Shown one piece after another: positions 1 through 5,092 of a stretch of 5,092 nucleotides of DNA. This stretch comes from Prochlorococcus marinus str. MIT 9215. Its GTDB lineage: Bacteria; Cyanobacteriota; Cyanobacteriia; PCC-6307; Cyanobiaceae. Made by a program: the position numbers and the translations under genes. Under the pieces are notes generated by a model. It was given only the letters and a program-made list of their open reading frames with translations. It ran no database searches and was not told the DNA's origin. Within the stretch, counting starts at the first letter, position 1, and each line of letters starts with the position of its first letter. Where the stretch lies: assembly GCA_949486985.1 (NCBI GenBank), contig CATBLW010000076.1, positions 1 to 5,092 on the forward strand, written 5' to 3'.

Positions 1-213
1 GCGTGGACTGCAGAAGTGCTTTGTGCACTCGATCGTGCCATGGAAATCGTGGCTCGCGCTGATTGGGTTCGCTCCGAAGCTGAGCGCCGTCTTTGGGCGG
101 AACAGGTGCGAGATCCAAAGACTGACGAGCTCTGGCAGATCAACGGGCTTGGTCGCGATGGATCTCTTTTGTTGAGTCAGGGTTCGGCAAATACGGCTTG
201 GAATCGTTGGTGA
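1..213 (+). CDS. C-terminal end of an unrecognised protein (5' truncated by window)
   Basis: The frame is open from the first base and ends at TGA 211-213, giving 70 residues that begin AWTAEVLCAL and end NTAWNRW. An internal GTG at 16 is possible, but the unbroken frame upstream of it suggests the gene starts outside the window. The visible part is soluble-looking, with a helical, charged stretch (residues about 10-40, many Glu, Arg and Ala) followed by a tail rich in Gly, Ser and Trp. There are no membrane segments, Cys clusters or catalytic motifs that I recognise, and I cannot assign a family. It lies on the same strand as the M23 peptidase gene, 67 bases upstream of that gene's preferred start. 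A likely promoter lies between them, so they need not form an operon. I am fairly sure that it is coding and have no view of its function. Confidence 0.6.
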   Translation, partial: AWTAEVLCALDRAMEIVARADWVRSEAERRLWAEQVRDPKTDELWQINGLGRDGSLLLSQGSANTAWNRW

Positions 214-237
214 TCGCAAAAGTTGGTGATCGCAAAA
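206..237. repeat. Perfect 16-bp tandem duplication over the stop codon
   Basis: The unit GTTGGTGATCGCAAAA occurs at 206-221 and again, without a mismatch, at 222-237. The first copy contains the last codon (TGG) and the stop (TGA 211-213) of the upstream gene. The second copy lies wholly in the spacer before the M23 gene. Both copies have the same sequence and abut with no gap, which fits a recent slippage or duplication event. The reading frame is unaffected because the stop lies in the first copy. Confidence 0.9.
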
Positions 238-250
238 ATGGATCTTTTTC

Positions 251-256
251 TATAGT
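251..256 (+). promoter_or_regulatory. Candidate -10 element for the M23 peptidase gene
   Basis: TATAGT at 251-256 matches the TATAAT consensus at five of six positions and sits in an AT-rich run. A start of transcription near 262-265 would give a leader of about 17 bases before the GTG at 281. It would leave almost no leader for the alternative TTG start at 266. No good -35 lies at the normal 16-18 base spacing; the nearest TTG-type hexamer (TTGGTG 223-228, inside the tandem duplication) is 22 bases away. The call rests on the -10 match and position only. Confidence 0.4.
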
Positions 257-280
257 TTTTATCGTTTGGAATTTGATCGG

Positions 281-1291
281 GTGAGATTTCGCTGGCTAGC
301 GACTGCATGGATGCTTGCAGGTCCTGTTTTTGCAGTGCCTGTGCATGCTGAACCCGTTGCTCCAGTTGTTCCAGTGGCGCCGAAAGGCCCAATGATTCCT
401 TCTATTAAGGGACTGAAAGTATCACCGCCGAAAAGGTTTGATCAATCTCTTGAAGCGCTTGAGCGCAACAGGGTGATTACTTCAGCAGAACGTAGTCAGA
501 TTGAGGGACATTCGCTGGGCTTGAGGGTTGATGTCCCTCGGATGGTGCAGGCCTGTCGCAGCGGTGCTCTTTCAGCTCAGGAATGTGCTAGTGGATTCGC
601 TCTTCGTTCAAGAAGTCGGCGCTCTTCTGGCCGGTTAGCTCGGCGGCGTGGGCGCCTCGATACTCCGCTTACCGTTCCAGTTTCGGCGTTAATGGCTGGC
701 CAAGGGGGCAGCTTTAACTTGTCATCCGTGTTCGCCGTTACGCCTAGACCACAGGCTCTGCCTGGTAATGCTGATCGTCAGTTGTTGTTCCCGATCATTG
801 GTTCAGCGGTTACCAGCAGTGATTTTGGTTGGCGTTTGCATCCGGTGTTTGGCAGTTGGCTGATGCATGCCGGCAGGGATCTAGCGGCACAAGAAGGTTC
901 ACCAGTTGTTGCGGCACTGTCGGGAACCGTTATCAGCAGTGGTCTGGCCGGAGGGTATGGCATTGCCGTGCAGGTTGAGCATCGCAATCCAAACAGGCGC
1001 ACGCTCTATGGACACCTCTCCGAGATTTATGTGAAAGCTGGCCAGCAAGTGCGTCAAGGGGAAGTGATCGGCAGAGTCGGGAGCACTGGGATTAGCACCG
1101 GTCCCCATCTTCACTTTGAGTTGCGCCGTCCACAGCATGGAGGCTGGGTTGCGGTTGATCCAGGTGAGCTCGATTTAAATCCCCTCACGGCTTCATCTGG
1201 ATCTGGTGATGCTGTCTCATTGCTCATTGGTCAGTTGATGGAGACCTTGCTTAGGCCTCGATCGATTGACTCTGTGCCTAATCAAGGGTGA
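281..1291 (+). CDS. Secreted M23 family (LytM-type) zinc metallopeptidase, peptidoglycan endopeptidase
   Basis: This predicted enzyme cuts peptide cross-links in peptidoglycan outside the cytoplasmic membrane. The C-terminal M23/LytM domain (residues about 168-297 of 336) keeps every key residue: zinc ligands His196 and Asp200 (motif HAGRD) and His278, with catalytic His245 (YGH) and His276 (HLHFE). The N-terminus reads like a signal peptide: MRFR, a hydrophobic core WLATAWMLAG, then possible cleavage after Ala18 or Ala23 (PVHA). A Pro/Val-rich stretch follows, then a linker with two cysteines (Cys92, Cys102) and a strongly basic patch (residues about 109-125). I prefer GTG 281 because it puts MRFR directly before the hydrophobic core, has GGA 10 bases upstream, and fits the -10 at 251. 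TTG 266 in the same frame would add five residues. LysM or SH3 domains are not visible. M23 proteins without catalytic residues act as amidase activators, but this one should be active. The substrate bond is inferred from the family. Confidence 0.9.
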   Translation: MRFRWLATAWMLAGPVFAVPVHAEPVAPVVPVAPKGPMIPSIKGLKVSPPKRFDQSLEALERNRVITSAERSQIEGHSLGLRVDVPRMVQACRSGALSAQECASGFALRSRSRRSSGRLARRRGRLDTPLTVPVSALMAGQGGSFNLSSVFAVTPRPQALPGNADRQLLFPIIGSAVTSSDFGWRLHPVFGSWLMHAGRDLAAQEGSPVVAALSGTVISSGLAGGYGIAVQVEHRNPNRRTLYGHLSEIYVKAGQQVRQGEVIGRVGSTGISTGPHLHFELRRPQHGGWVAVDPGELDLNPLTASSGSGDAVSLLIGQLMETLLRPRSIDSVPNQG

Positions 1292-1294
1292 ACT

Positions 1295-1355
1295 TTAGTT
1301 CAAGAATTGCATGGCCTAGAAGACCTGAATCTTGCTTCTGAATATCTTGAACTAA
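1295..1355. terminator. Long inverted repeat between convergent genes, possible bidirectional terminator
   Basis: The arms TTAGTTCAAGA (1295-1305) and TCTTGAACTAA (1345-1355) are perfect reverse complements, with a 39-base loop. Inside the loop, AGAAG (1318-1322) can pair with CTTCT (1335-1339). The element starts four bases after the M23 stop codon and lies 40 bases beyond the ATPase stop on the other strand, the expected place for a terminator shared by convergent genes. Neither side has a run of T after the stem and the stem is AT-rich, so it is not a textbook intrinsic terminator. It could instead protect the 3' end of either mRNA. Confidence 0.35.
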
Positions 1356-1394
1356 TAGATAAATTGTTCCTATCTGCTTGTAGAAGCCCTTCAA

Positions 1395-2102
1395 TCAGTG
1401 TTGCGTGGTGATGTCAACAATATGCCCGTCTCGAAAACGTGCGACACGCTTTGCTCTGGCCGCTACATCGTCTTCATGGGTGACGAGAACAAGGGTAATC
1501 CCTTGCTTGTGGAGGTCATCAAAGAGGTTTAAAACATCCTCTGTGGTTTTCGAATCCAAGGCACCTGTTGGCTCATCAGCAAGTAACAAAGCTGGTTGGT
1601 TGATGATCGCTCTTGCGATAGCAACGCGCTGTTGTTGACCGCCTGAAAGTTGATTGGGTCGGTTGCCTGTTCGTTGGGCTAAACCCACTCTGGCCAAGGC
1701 ATCAGTTGCTTTTTCTCTTCGTTGCTCAGCCGATATTCCTGCGTAAACCATTGGCAACATCACGTTCTCGATGGCTGTGGCTTGAGGCAAGAGATGAAAT
1801 TGTTGAAAAACAAATCCCAGTTCTTGATTGCGTAGGTCAGCAAGTGCGTCATCGTCAAGATCTTCGACGGCCAAGCCATTGAGTTGATAGCTGCCACTGG
1901 TTGGACGATCCAAGCAACCAAGAATGTTCATCGCTGTGCTTTTCCCCGACCCACTCGCCCCCATCACAGCTAAATAATCACCCTGATGAATGGTCAGATT
2001 GAGATTGTCGAGGGCTTTGACTTTCGTGATCCCAGACCCGTAATGCTTGCTCACTTCATTGAGCACAGCAACAGGGTGATTGATGTGAGCTTGATCAGCC
2101 AA
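1395..2102 (-). CDS. ABC transporter ATP-binding protein, MacB/LolD type
   Basis: This is a cytoplasmic ATPase subunit that would bind a separate membrane permease and drive export or release of a substrate across the cell envelope. In the 235-residue form the motifs are complete and in order: Walker A GASGSGKST (48-56), Q-loop (about 100), signature LSGGQQQR (152-159), Walker B LLLADE (172-177), D-loop ALD (181-183) and switch His209 (VTHE). The pattern GFVFQQFHLLP and DEPTGALDS is that of the MacB/LolD/FtsE group, whose partners work by mechanotransmission. The length is normal for a stand-alone subunit (LolD is about 230), and no permease domain is fused or adjacent. The start is uncertain. 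TTG 2102 has AGGAAG 11 bases upstream and overlaps the ndhB stop by 8 bases. GTG 2114 has its AGGA one base away, too close. TTG 2135 would give 246 residues and a 41-base overlap. It probably shares a transcript with ndhB. The substrate cannot be told from sequence. Confidence 0.88.
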   Translation of the reverse strand: MADQAHINHPVAVLNEVSKHYGSGITKVKALDNLNLTIHQGDYLAVMGASGSGKSTAMNILGCLDRPTSGSYQLNGLAVEDLDDDALADLRNQELGFVFQQFHLLPQATAIENVMLPMVYAGISAEQRREKATDALARVGLAQRTGNRPNQLSGGQQQRVAIARAIINQPALLLADEPTGALDSKTTEDVLNLFDDLHKQGITLVLVTHEDDVAARAKRVARFRDGHIVDITTQH

Positions 2103-3666
2103 GAGCCCGTTCACTTCCTGTTGCGATGGCTTCAAGTAAAAGAGGTGTTCCTGCTACAGCACTGTTGGCCCATTGGAATAATGGATTTGAGAGTATTCCT
2201 CCAACTGCGGTAAACAGAACACATCCCACTAAAGCAATTCTTAGAGGCGGCATTCCAAGAGTTTTCCATTGAATAGGTGGGTAATCTTTGACGATCTCTG
2301 ATGCTTCCTGAGGTTCTTTTACAACCATCATTTTGATGACTGAGATGTAGTAGTAAATAGATATAACTGATGTCACAAGTCCAACAACGACAAGCAGGTA
2401 TTGCTGGTCTGCCCAGCCGGCAAAGAAAAGGTAAATCTTGCCAAAGAAACCAAGCATGGGAGGGATTCCTCCCAGAGAAAGTAGGCAGAGACTTAGCCCC
2501 AATGTGATCAATGGATCCTTTTGGTAGAGCCCTGCATAATCAGCAATCCTGTCGCTCCCGGTGCGGATGGAGAACAGGATGATGCAGGCAAAGGCTCCAA
2601 GGTTCATGAACAAATAGGCCGCCATGTAGAGCACCATGGCGGCGAAGCCGTCTTTGGTGCCGCAAACCAGGCCAATCATCACGAACCCAGCCTGCCCGAT
2701 TGAGCTGTAGGCCAGCATGCGCTTCATTGATGTTTGCGCCAGGGCGACAACGTTCCCGAGCGTCATGCTCAGCACAGCCAGAACGGTGAACAGCAGCTTC
2801 CACTGGGTGTCGAAAGCACCAAAGCAGCCAACAAGCAACCTCAGGGCCAAAGCGAAGCCAGCGGCTTTTGAACCCACCGAAAGGAATGCGACCACAGGGG
2901 TTGGAGAACCCTCGTAGACATCAGGTGTCCATTGATGGAATGGCACAGCAGCAATTTTGAAGGCCACTGTGGCAAGCACGAAAACCAGGGCCAGGGCCGC
3001 TAGCGGGGTGGGACTGGTGAGCAGGGCGATGCCAATGGTTTCAAGACTGGTGCTGCCACTGAGGCCGTAGAGAAGTGAGGCGCCGTAAAGAAAAACCGCA
3101 GCTGCGGCTGAGCCAATTAGGAGATATTTGAGTGCGGCTTCTGAACTCCTCGCATCACCCTTCATGTAGCCCGAAAGCAGGTAGCTGGCGACTGAAAGGG
3201 TCTCTAGAGAGACAAACACACTCACCAGATCGGTGGATCCGCAGAGCAGCATCGCCCCCAAGGTTGCAGCCAGAAGGATGGCGGCGTATTCACCCACTGG
3301 GGTGCCGCTTTGTTCGGCGTACCGCCAGCTGATCAAAAGTGAAAGCAGTGTGGAAAGCGCAACAATCGCCCGAAAGGCAATGGCCAAATTGTCTGCCAGA
3401 AAAGCGCCTAGGAAGGATGGCTCCAGTGGCGCATTCCATTGCAGCGCCAGCAGAACCAGGGCGACGCCCAGGCCTAGATAGCAAATCGGTGGTACCCAGC
3501 GCGCGGCGACCCGTTCACCAGCCAGGTCAACCAACAGAGTGGCCAACATTGCAAGCAGCACAGCTCCTTCAGGGGCCACGGCGCCGGCATTGAGTGCGAG
3601 GTTGAGCAGCTCCCCAGGCGCTGTCATGGCCTGTGTGGAGAGAAAAATTACACCCAATAGGGGCAT
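2095..3666 (-). CDS. ndhB: NAD(P)H-quinone oxidoreductase subunit 2 (NDH-1 subunit N, NdhB)
   Basis: NdhB is one of the antiporter-like membrane subunits of cyanobacterial NDH-1. That thylakoid complex takes electrons from ferredoxin to plastoquinone and pumps protons, serving cyclic electron flow, respiration and CO2 uptake. The 523-residue product is hydrophobic throughout, with many membrane segments. It keeps the charged residues expected for proton transfer: Glu155 (SLETLS), Lys180 (EAALKYLL), Lys237 with His244 (FKIAAVPFHQWTPDVYEG) and Lys410 (GIPPMLGFFGK). The motif MKRMLAYSSIGQAGF at 314-328 is typical of the family. Length is normal (about 500-525). I use ATG 3666; ATG 3627 (MTAPGEL) would give 510 residues, and neither has a clear ribosome binding site. 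The gene is divergent from topA and its stop overlaps the next gene, an ABC ATPase. G+C falls from 64% in the 120 bases at 3481-3600 to 37.5% at 2281-2400, although the protein stays NdhB-like to the end. Identity is very secure. Confidence 0.97.
   Translation of the reverse strand: MPLLGVIFLSTQAMTAPGELLNLALNAGAVAPEGAVLLAMLATLLVDLAGERVAARWVPPICYLGLGVALVLLALQWNAPLEPSFLGAFLADNLAIAFRAIVALSTLLSLLISWRYAEQSGTPVGEYAAILLAATLGAMLLCGSTDLVSVFVSLETLSVASYLLSGYMKGDARSSEAALKYLLIGSAAAAVFLYGASLLYGLSGSTSLETIGIALLTSPTPLAALALVFVLATVAFKIAAVPFHQWTPDVYEGSPTPVVAFLSVGSKAAGFALALRLLVGCFGAFDTQWKLLFTVLAVLSMTLGNVVALAQTSMKRMLAYSSIGQAGFVMIGLVCGTKDGFAAMVLYMAAYLFMNLGAFACIILFSIRTGSDRIADYAGLYQKDPLITLGLSLCLLSLGGIPPMLGFFGKIYLFFAGWADQQYLLVVVGLVTSVISIYYYISVIKMMVVKEPQEASEIVKDYPPIQWKTLGMPPLRIALVGCVLFTAVGGILSNPLFQWANSAVAGTPLLLEAIATGSERALG
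2114..2119 (-). promoter_or_regulatory. Candidate ribosome binding site AGGAAG inside ndhB 3' end
   Basis: On the minus strand AGGAAG occupies 2119-2114, within the last codons of ndhB. It is 11 bases upstream of TTG 2102, and directly next to GTG 2114, where it could not serve. It is the reason for choosing 2102 as the ATPase start. The spacing is slightly long, and many cyanobacterial genes lack such a site, so the support is modest. Confidence 0.35.
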
Positions 3667-3712
3667 GGCGAACGCAGGATCTGACCAGCTGATGTGACTT
3701 TAGCCACGTTGC

Positions 3713-3737
3713 CTGATCTGATCTTTTCTGATCTTTA
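3713..3737. repeat. Three CTGATC repeats in the ndhB-topA divergent region
   Basis: CTGATC occurs at 3713-3718, 3718-3723 (sharing one base) and 3728-3733. The last two belong to a 10-bp direct repeat, CTGATCTTTT then CTGATCTTTA (3718-3737), so they lie on the same face of the helix. They sit 47-71 bases upstream of the ndhB start and 67-91 bases upstream of the topA start, where a regulator could reach either promoter. No known operator is recognised. Confidence 0.55.
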
Positions 3738-3741
3738 CCAG

Positions 3742-3774
3742 CGCACCGATTCATGCAGTTGGTGCGCCGGTGCG
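3742..3774. repeat. Inverted repeat CGCACC with two GGTGCG partners upstream of topA
   Basis: CGCACCG at 3742-3748 is complementary to CGGTGCG at 3768-3774 (seven pairs, 19-base loop). Its first six bases can instead pair with GGTGCG at 3761-3766 (13-base loop). The two GGTGCG copies are direct repeats with an 8-base period. If transcribed this gives two mutually exclusive hairpins; if not, it may be a protein binding site. It could be chance in a short GC-rich stretch. Confidence 0.4.
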
Positions 3775-3779
3775 ATAAA
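3771..3779 (+). promoter_or_regulatory. Weak extended -10 candidate for topA
   Basis: TGCGATAAA at 3771-3779 resembles an extended -10 (TGn followed by GATAAA, four of six matches to TATAAT). Transcription would start near 3786, about 18 bases before the GTG at 3804. No -35 is evident. A start there would exclude the upstream in-frame ATG 3753. Support is thin. Confidence 0.2.
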
Positions 3780-3803
3780 GATTGGGATGGTTACCTCCCG
3801 CCT

Positions 3804-5092
3804 GTGGCGCACACCCTGGTCATTGTCGAAAGCCCAACAAAGGCACGAACCATTCGCGGGTTCTTGCCCAAGGACTTCCGTGTGGAGGCCTCCATGGGAC
3901 ATGTTCGGGACCTGCCAAACAGTGCTGCTGAAGTCCCGGCTGCAAAAAAATCAGAGGCTTGGGCAAAGCTTGGTGTCAATACAGAAGTCGACTTTGAACC
4001 CCTTTACGTCGTTCCGAAGGACAAGAAAAAGACTGTTCGTGAACTCAAAGACGCTCTTAAGGGTGCGGATCAGCTCTTGCTGGCGACTGACGAAGACCGG
4101 GAGGGAGAAAGCATCAGTTGGCACCTTCTTCAACTGTTGAACCCCAAAGTTCCGGTTAAGCGGATGGTGTTCCACGAGATCACCAAAGAGGCGATTGCCA
4201 AGTCGCTCGATCAGACTCGGAACCTGGACATGGAACTGGTTCATGCCCAGGAAACCCGCCGCATCCTCGACCGATTGGTGGGCTACACCCTCTCCCCGCT
4301 GCTCTGGAAGAAGGTGGCCTATGGCCTTTCGGCAGGCCGGGTTCAGTCAGTTTCTGTACGCCTGCTCGTGCAGCGGGAACGGGCTCGGCGAGCCTTTCGC
4401 AGTGGTAGCTACTGGGACCTCAAGGCCCAGCTTGCGCAAGGCAAGAGCAGCTTTGAGGCCAAGCTCACCCACGTCATGGGCAAACGGGTCGCTAGCGGCA
4501 ATGATTTCGATGAGAGCACAGGTGGCCTCAAGGCCGGCAGTGATGTGCGTCTGCTCGGTGAGGACGAGGCACGTGCCCTAGCTGACCAGCTGCAGCAGGG
4601 ACGCTGGAATGTGGATGCTGTTGAGGAAAAGCCAACGGTGCGCAAACCGGTTCCTCCTTTCACGACCAGCACCCTTCAACAGGAGGCCAACCGCAAGCTG
4701 CGTCTATCGGCTCGCGACACCATGCGCTCTGCTCAGGGGCTGTATGAAAGAGGCTTCATCACCTACATGCGCACCGACTCGGTGCATCTCTCCGATCAGG
4801 CCATCCATGCATCTCGTAGTTGCGTGGAATCGCTCTATGGATCGGAATATCTGAGCAAAGGACCACGACAGTTCAGTACCAAAGCTCGCAATGCCCAGGA
4901 GGCTCATGAGGCGATTCGTCCTGCAGGAGAAAGCTTCCGCACCCCTGCGGATACCGGTTTGGATGGTCGCGATCTGGCTGTTTATGAGCTGATTTGGAAG
5001 CGCACAGTGGCCTGTCAAATGGCCGAGGCTCGCCTCACCATGCTCTCGGTGGAGTTGAGCTCTGGGAAGAACAGCTTCCGGGCCAGCGGTAA
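3804..5092 (+). CDS. topA: DNA topoisomerase I (type IA), N-terminal 429 residues, 3' truncated by window
   Basis: TopA relaxes negatively supercoiled DNA by cutting one strand through a 5'-phosphotyrosine link. The TOPRIM domain opens with LVIVESPTKA (Glu9) and continues to the metal-binding motif ATDEDREGE, with Asp96, Asp98 and Glu100. The core follows with HEITKEAI (about 118-125), HAQETRRILDRLVGYTLSP (about 147-165) and LSAGRVQSV. The active-site tyrosine is Tyr321 in FITYMRTDS, with Arg323 two residues on, the spacing known from the E. coli enzyme. The frame is unbroken to the last base. The C-terminal part of the core and any C-terminal DNA-binding repeats lie outside the window. GTG 3804 is chosen because the protein then begins MAHTLVIVESP, the family-typical distance before the first strand. 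ATG 3753 in the same frame would add 17 residues without family support. The gene diverges from ndhB across 137 bases. Identity is very secure. Confidence 0.97.
   Translation, partial: MAHTLVIVESPTKARTIRGFLPKDFRVEASMGHVRDLPNSAAEVPAAKKSEAWAKLGVNTEVDFEPLYVVPKDKKKTVRELKDALKGADQLLLATDEDREGESISWHLLQLLNPKVPVKRMVFHEITKEAIAKSLDQTRNLDMELVHAQETRRILDRLVGYTLSPLLWKKVAYGLSAGRVQSVSVRLLVQRERARRAFRSGSYWDLKAQLAQGKSSFEAKLTHVMGKRVASGNDFDESTGGLKAGSDVRLLGEDEARALADQLQQGRWNVDAVEEKPTVRKPVPPFTTSTLQQEANRKLRLSARDTMRSAQGLYERGFITYMRTDSVHLSDQAIHASRSCVESLYGSEYLSKGPRQFSTKARNAQEAHEAIRPAGESFRTPADTGLDGRDLAVYELIWKRTVACQMAEARLTMLSVELSSGKNSFRASG

Noticed and set aside
266..280. TTG 266 as the start of the M23 protein
   Set aside because: It would lie at or within a few bases of the transcription start predicted from the -10 at 251, has no ribosome binding site, and adds MEFDR with an acidic charge before the signal peptide. 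GTG 281 fits better.
899..1138. Minus-strand open frame inside the M23 peptidase domain
   Set aside because: It is antisense to the most conserved part of the peptidase gene and lacks independent support.
3132..3593. Several plus-strand open frames antisense to ndhB
   Set aside because: They are low-complexity, Arg/Pro/Ser-rich products expected from the complement of a G+C-rich membrane protein gene, with no motif.
3753..3803. In-frame ATG 3753 as the topA start
   Set aside because: It adds 17 residues (MQLVRRCDKDW and on) that have no place in type IA topoisomerases, whose first strand begins a few residues after the start. The extension would also cover the likely promoter and hairpin region.
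3694..4140. 148-codon open frame on the plus strand
   Set aside because: It overlaps the start of topA in a different frame, and its product (many Arg, Ser and Trp) has no recognisable motif, whereas the topA frame carries the TOPRIM motifs.
4409..5018. Minus-strand open frames at 4409-4672 and 4704-5018
   Set aside because: They are antisense to the conserved topA coding sequence, including the active-site tyrosine region, and look like shadows of it.
1..5092. tRNA, CRISPR, insertion sequence, prophage or defence system
   Set aside because: I found no cloverleaf, no regularly spaced repeats, no transposase or integrase motifs and no terminal inverted repeats. All long coding regions are housekeeping-like genes.

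Overview
This window looks like a piece of a marine picocyanobacterial chromosome (Synechococcus / Prochlorococcus / Cyanobium group). The strongest reason is the NdhB protein, which is of the cyanobacterial NDH-1 type and closely resembles picocyanobacterial versions as I remember them. The TopA N-terminus and the compact layout with short spacers fit too. The assignment is from recognition, not from a search.

Layout. Bases 1-213 (+) hold the 3' end of an unrecognised gene. Its stop codon lies in a perfect 16-bp tandem duplication. A short spacer with a good -10 hexamer leads to a secreted M23 (LytM-type) peptidoglycan endopeptidase with all its metal and catalytic residues (281-1291, +). 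About 100 bases with a long inverted repeat separate it from a convergent pair on the minus strand: a stand-alone MacB/LolD-type ABC ATPase (1395-2102) and, upstream of it, ndhB (2095-3666). The ATPase start overlaps the ndhB stop, so the two are probably co-transcribed and translationally coupled. A 137-base divergent region with short direct and inverted repeats separates ndhB from topA (3804 to the window end, +), of which the first 429 residues are present, including the TOPRIM acidic residues and the active-site tyrosine.

How the genes work together. There is no obvious single pathway: NdhB is a thylakoid membrane subunit of the photosynthetic/respiratory NDH-1 complex, TopA controls DNA supercoiling, the M23 enzyme acts on the cell wall, and the ATPase should power a separate permease not encoded here. 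The only possible functional link is that ATPases of this superfamily (for example FtsE) can control M23-type wall hydrolases, but nothing in the window proves it for this pair.

I see no tRNA, rRNA, CRISPR array, insertion sequence or phage gene, and no stretch over 300 bases without a gene. This appears to be ordinary core genome. The points most worth a second look are a steep fall in G+C along ndhB, the 16-bp duplication, the ndhB/ATPase overlap and the repeats in the topA-ndhB divergent region.
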